A stretch of DNA of 64,000 nucleotides from Parietaria judaica (taxonomy: Eukaryota; Streptophyta; Magnoliopsida; Rosales; Urticaceae): positions 35,353,201 to 35,417,200 of the forward strand of contig OX940861.1 in the NCBI GenBank assembly GCA_954871525.1, written 5' to 3'. Each line of letters begins with the position of its first letter. Position 1 is the first letter of the stretch. Shown here piece by piece: positions 60,881-64,000 of the stretch. The translations under genes and the position numbers were made by a program. The notes below the pieces were generated by a model. The model had not been told where the DNA came from. It saw only the letters and a list, made by a program, of their open reading frames with translations, and ran no database searches.

Positions 60881-62135
60881 ATGGTCAAACAAGTTTCCAT
60901 CGACGAAGGAAACCCTGAGCACACAGTCGGAATAGGGGCCGAGCTCAAGGGCGAACTGCGGAGAAGGCTCATCAAGTTCCTCAAAAAGAACAAAGAGTGC
61001 TTCGCATGGTCCCACGAAGACATGCCGGGGATTGATCTCGAAATCATTTCCCACCAACTGAACGTGGACCTAAGCTTTCGACCTTTTAAGCAAAAACAAA
61101 GAAAACTAGCCCCTGAACGATCTCAAGCTGTAAATGACGAGGTCCAACGAATTCTCCAAGCAGGGTCTATTTGCGAGGTCAAATATCCGGACTGGTTGAC
61201 TAACACCGTCGTGGTGAAAAAGAAGAGCGGGAAATGGAGGGTATGCATCGATTTTACAGACCTGAACAAAGTATGTCCAAAAGATAGTTTCCCACTTCCT
61301 CTCACATCGACAGACTCGTCAAGGCGACATACGGACACGAGCTGCTGTCCTTCATGGACGCCTTCTCGGGATACAACCAAATACTTATACACCATGACAA
61401 CCAAGAAAAAATGGCCTTCATAACCGAACGAGGTATCTACTGTTACAAGGTGATGCCGTTCGGCCTAAAGAACGCCGGAGCAACTTACTAGAGGCTTGTC
61501 AATAAGATATTCTCATAGCACCTTGGAAAAACCATGGAGGTATATATCGACGACAGGCTGGTAAAATCAAAACATTCGGGGGACCATGTCGTTCACCTCG
61601 AGCAGTGTTTCGAGGTACTCCAAAGGTACCAAATGAAACTCAACCCGTCAAAATGCTCGTTTGGAGTATCCTCCGACAAATTCTTATGCTACCTGGTGAC
61701 CCAGCGAGGTATCGAAGCAAATCCGGAACAGATCGGAGCACTGATAAACATGCCATCACCTCGAAACATTAGAGAAGTCCAGAGGCTCACCGGAAATATA
61801 GCAGCCCTGAACCGATTCATCTCAAGATCCATGGACAAGTGTCTCCCTTTCTACAAAATGCTGAAAGGGAGCAAGAAGTTCGAATAGACCCCGGAATGCG
61901 AGCAAGCATTCCAAGATCTCAAAAGATATCTCTCTACCCCGCCGATATTGGTAAACCCAATCACCGGCGAACCCCTGCAAGATGATCGAGGTGATCAGAG
62001 GCTAGTTTTCTACACGAGAAAATCTCTAGAAGATGCCGAGACACGGTATCCCGCATTGGAGAAGCTCGCACTAGCGCTCATAACGTCAACAAGGAAACTG
62101 AGACCGTATTTCCAAGCTCATATGATTGTGGTAAT
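60881..62135 (+). pseudogene. Outer gypsy reverse transcriptase and start of RNase H
   Basis: The frame has WRVCIDFTDLNKVCPKDSFP, then a one-base frameshift near 61300. It continues with FMDAFSGYNQI and MPFGLKNAGATY, stops at 61489-61491, 61516-61518 and 61885-61887, and YIDDRLVKS at the catalytic site; both Asp are kept. RNase H starts after 61900 with TRYPALEKLALA and is cut by a solo LTR at 62136. Confidence 0.85.
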
Positions 62136-63354
62136 TGTTGGACATATGTGTCCTTAAACAAGATATTTTATCCATTTATAAAAGATTATGACAAGTCGTT
62201 GAATAAAGATGATGCTTATTATGATAATCTTATTATAGTTTCTGGTAGAGTAAAATAGAATGTTTGATTCCTTAGTTCATAAAGGATGCAATTATGTTAT
62301 TATTATCACAACAGAGTCAATGTGAGGAAGAATTAATAATCATAATAAATGAACTTAAAATGTCCGTGACCTGATCAACTGGGTGGGAGCCCATTAATCG
62401 TATAAGGTCATTAATGTGACTAAGTGACAATCCTATTCTGGATTTTGTGTGTGTCACACTCACTAGAAGTGCATTAAGTATGAAGTGTCTTCATACTGGA
62501 CTGGACCTGACTTAAACTCCGGAAGTTATTATATAAGACTCATTCGAATTTTAATATAAATATATATGATAATTCGAATTTAATAAAGATAAGAAGATAA
62601 GATTGGATTTTTGATTTATCCAAATCTTTCTTATTTAATTAAATCCCTAATTAATTATATCAATTGGATTTAGATGAGATTAAATCTGGACCATTGGATT
62701 AAGATAATTAATTAGATTTAATATATAGAATTCGAATTTTAGGGAGGGAATTTCTCCAATTCGGTTACGGTTTGAGCCTATAAATAGGAGGCTCATTCTA
62801 CACATTTTTCACACTTTTCCCCAGAGAAAAATTCGAACTCTCCCTCTTCCTCAGGGTCTGCGAATTTTCTCTCTGATCTCTCTTTTCTGGTTCGGCTTAG
62901 GAGACAATTTCTCCGGAAGCTTAAAAAGAACCATCAGTTAAAATTTTGCGACGGAGTCCTACCGGCGAAGCCCACGCTTCGGTACGAGGATTCCAGGAGA
63001 ATATCCCGGAAGATCACGGGAGTTTCCCTCAGCACTGGCGGAGCCCTGCCCGATTCAGAACGCGCAGCCGGAAGTCGTCAATTGAGGTACGGCCTTATAC
63101 ATTGGGTTAATAAATGCAACCATTTACTGCTTTCTATTTATTTCCTATTATGACTAGATTATTAATAATGATATATGAATATTAAATTACATAATATTTA
63201 TCAGATCTTCGGATATGGTTATTATCCGATATCCGGACCGTTGAACGGATAACAAGTTTTTCCGCTTTAAAATAATTTTTTTAAATTTTACCCGGACGGT
63301 TCGGAGGTATAATTCGTGATAATTTACATCGAATCCGAGACGTGATCTCCAACA
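62136..63354 (+). repeat. Solo LTR inserted in the outer gypsy RNase H
   Basis: It is bounded by a perfect 5-base duplication GTAAT (62131-62135 and 63355-63359), starts TGTTGGACATATG and ends TCTCCAACA. At 1219 bases it has no internal region, so it is a solo LTR left by LTR-LTR recombination. TATA box CCTATAAATAGG at 62778-62789. Its parent family (copia or gypsy) cannot be assigned. It is not related to the other LTRs in the window. Confidence 0.85.
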
Positions 63355-63359
63355 GTAAT

Positions 63360-64000
63360 GACTCTGCAGCCACTACGGACCGTACTCTACAGTCCAAATC
63401 AATCCGGAAGGCTAACAAAGTGGGCTATCGAATTATGCAAATTTGACGTGGAATACAAAGTGCGGACGTGTGCCAAATCGCAAGTCCTAGCCGATTTCCT
63501 AGTAGAATTACCCACGGAGCAGCCTGAAGGAAGAACCCTACACGAATTACGGATCCTAAAGGTGGACGGATCATAAAACCAAGAAGGATTAGAACCAGGA
63601 ATCCACCTCGTGACACCAAGTGGCGAGGTAATAAAACAATCATTTCGGCTAAAATTCAAAGCCTCAAATAACTAGGCGGAGTACGAAGCACTCATAGCCG
63701 ACTTAAAACTTGCAAAAGCTGTCGGGGCATCTCGGATAAAAGCCCACTCCGACTCAAAGCTCGTGACCAGCCAAATTTCAGGAGAATACGTGGCCAAGGA
63801 CCCCAGAATGAACGCATACCTGAAAGTCGGCCAACGACTAATGAAAATATTCAGCGAGGTCGAGGTCATCCAAATCCCGCGAAGCGAAATCACCCAGGCT
63901 GACGCCTTGGCAGGGCTAGCATCCACCTCGGATCCCGAGGTAAAAAGAATTATCCCGGTAGAATCCATAGACGCACTAAGCATCGATCTTAACATAAATG
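63360..64000 (+). pseudogene. Outer gypsy RNase H continuation and second RNase H, partial
   Basis: The frame picks up exactly where the solo LTR cut it: LTKWAIELCKFDVEYKVRT and SQVLADFLVELP close the first RNase H. The archaeal-type RNase H begins LRILKVDGS and contains AEYEALIADLKLAKAVG, with stops at 63574-63576 and 63672-63674. It runs to the window edge, where integrase should follow. Confidence 0.85.

Larger units (their letters stand above)
49645..64000 (+). mobile_element. Outer Tat-type Ty3/gypsy retrotransposon, broken by two insertions, runs off the window
   Basis: Domain order gag, protease, reverse transcriptase, RNase H, archaeal-type RNase H is seen in pieces, with the second RNase H still open at the window end. 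It is interrupted by another gypsy element (51801-59938) and a solo LTR (62136-63354); coding sense resumes exactly across both. The 5' LTR ends at 50064 before GTTTGGCGCTGTCTGTGGGA, a plant gypsy primer-binding type region. The left end of the LTR is not certain: TGTAAACAATTC at 49645 is one candidate. The 3' LTR is outside the window. Several stops and frameshifts make it inactive. Confidence 0.85.

Overview
The window is nuclear DNA from a flowering plant, most likely a eudicot. It has intron-split genes with AT-rich introns, long (AT)n and (ATT)n microsatellites, and plant-specific families: a class III peroxidase, an RHC-type RING-H2 ligase, and a membrane-anchored MORN protein. The transposons are typical of plants: Ty1/copia, Ty3/gypsy of the Tat type with a second RNase H, hAT and MITEs. 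I cannot name the species from sequence alone.

Five host genes are supported. They are a secreted peroxidase (3397-5425, +, 4 exons), a small twin-Cys CHCH-like protein (7250-7435, -), a YbaK/ProXp-ala type tRNA-editing protein (9972-13892, +, 12 exons, one intron with a GC donor), a RING-H2 E3 ligase (15574-16605, -, one exon), and a MORN-repeat membrane protein (47000-48606, -, 3 exons). They are unrelated in function and do not form a pathway. All exon boundaries were read from frame continuity and splice dinucleotides.

Most of the rest is a layered record of transposition, dated by target-site duplications (TSDs) and nesting. A hAT transposon (17249-26938, 8-bp TSD ATTGTAGA) was hit six bases inside its left end by a copia element (17255-23021, 5-bp TSD AGAGC). 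A non-autonomous LTR element of LARD type (27728-34459, TSD CATAA) carries four blocks of tandem repeats and no pol. A large near-perfect palindrome (35682-37284) looks like a foldback or MULE-type element. From about 49.6 kb to the window end lies a Tat-type gypsy element. It is broken by a second Tat-type gypsy (51801-59938, TSD ATCAC) and by a solo LTR (62136-63354, TSD GTAAT). The inner gypsy and the LARD share LTR start, primer-binding region, gag N-terminus and 3' repeat type, so they look like an autonomous/non-autonomous pair.

The stretches 26.9-27.7 kb, 37.3-40.7 kb and 41.5-47.0 kb are AT-rich and gene-poor, with microsatellites and a few short elements. I found no rRNA, tRNA, CRISPR or viral gene. 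I found no clearly new multi-gene system. The most noteworthy items are the retroelement pair with its satellite-like arrays, the palindrome, and the copia element that lacks a recognisable primer-binding site and has LTRs of unequal length.
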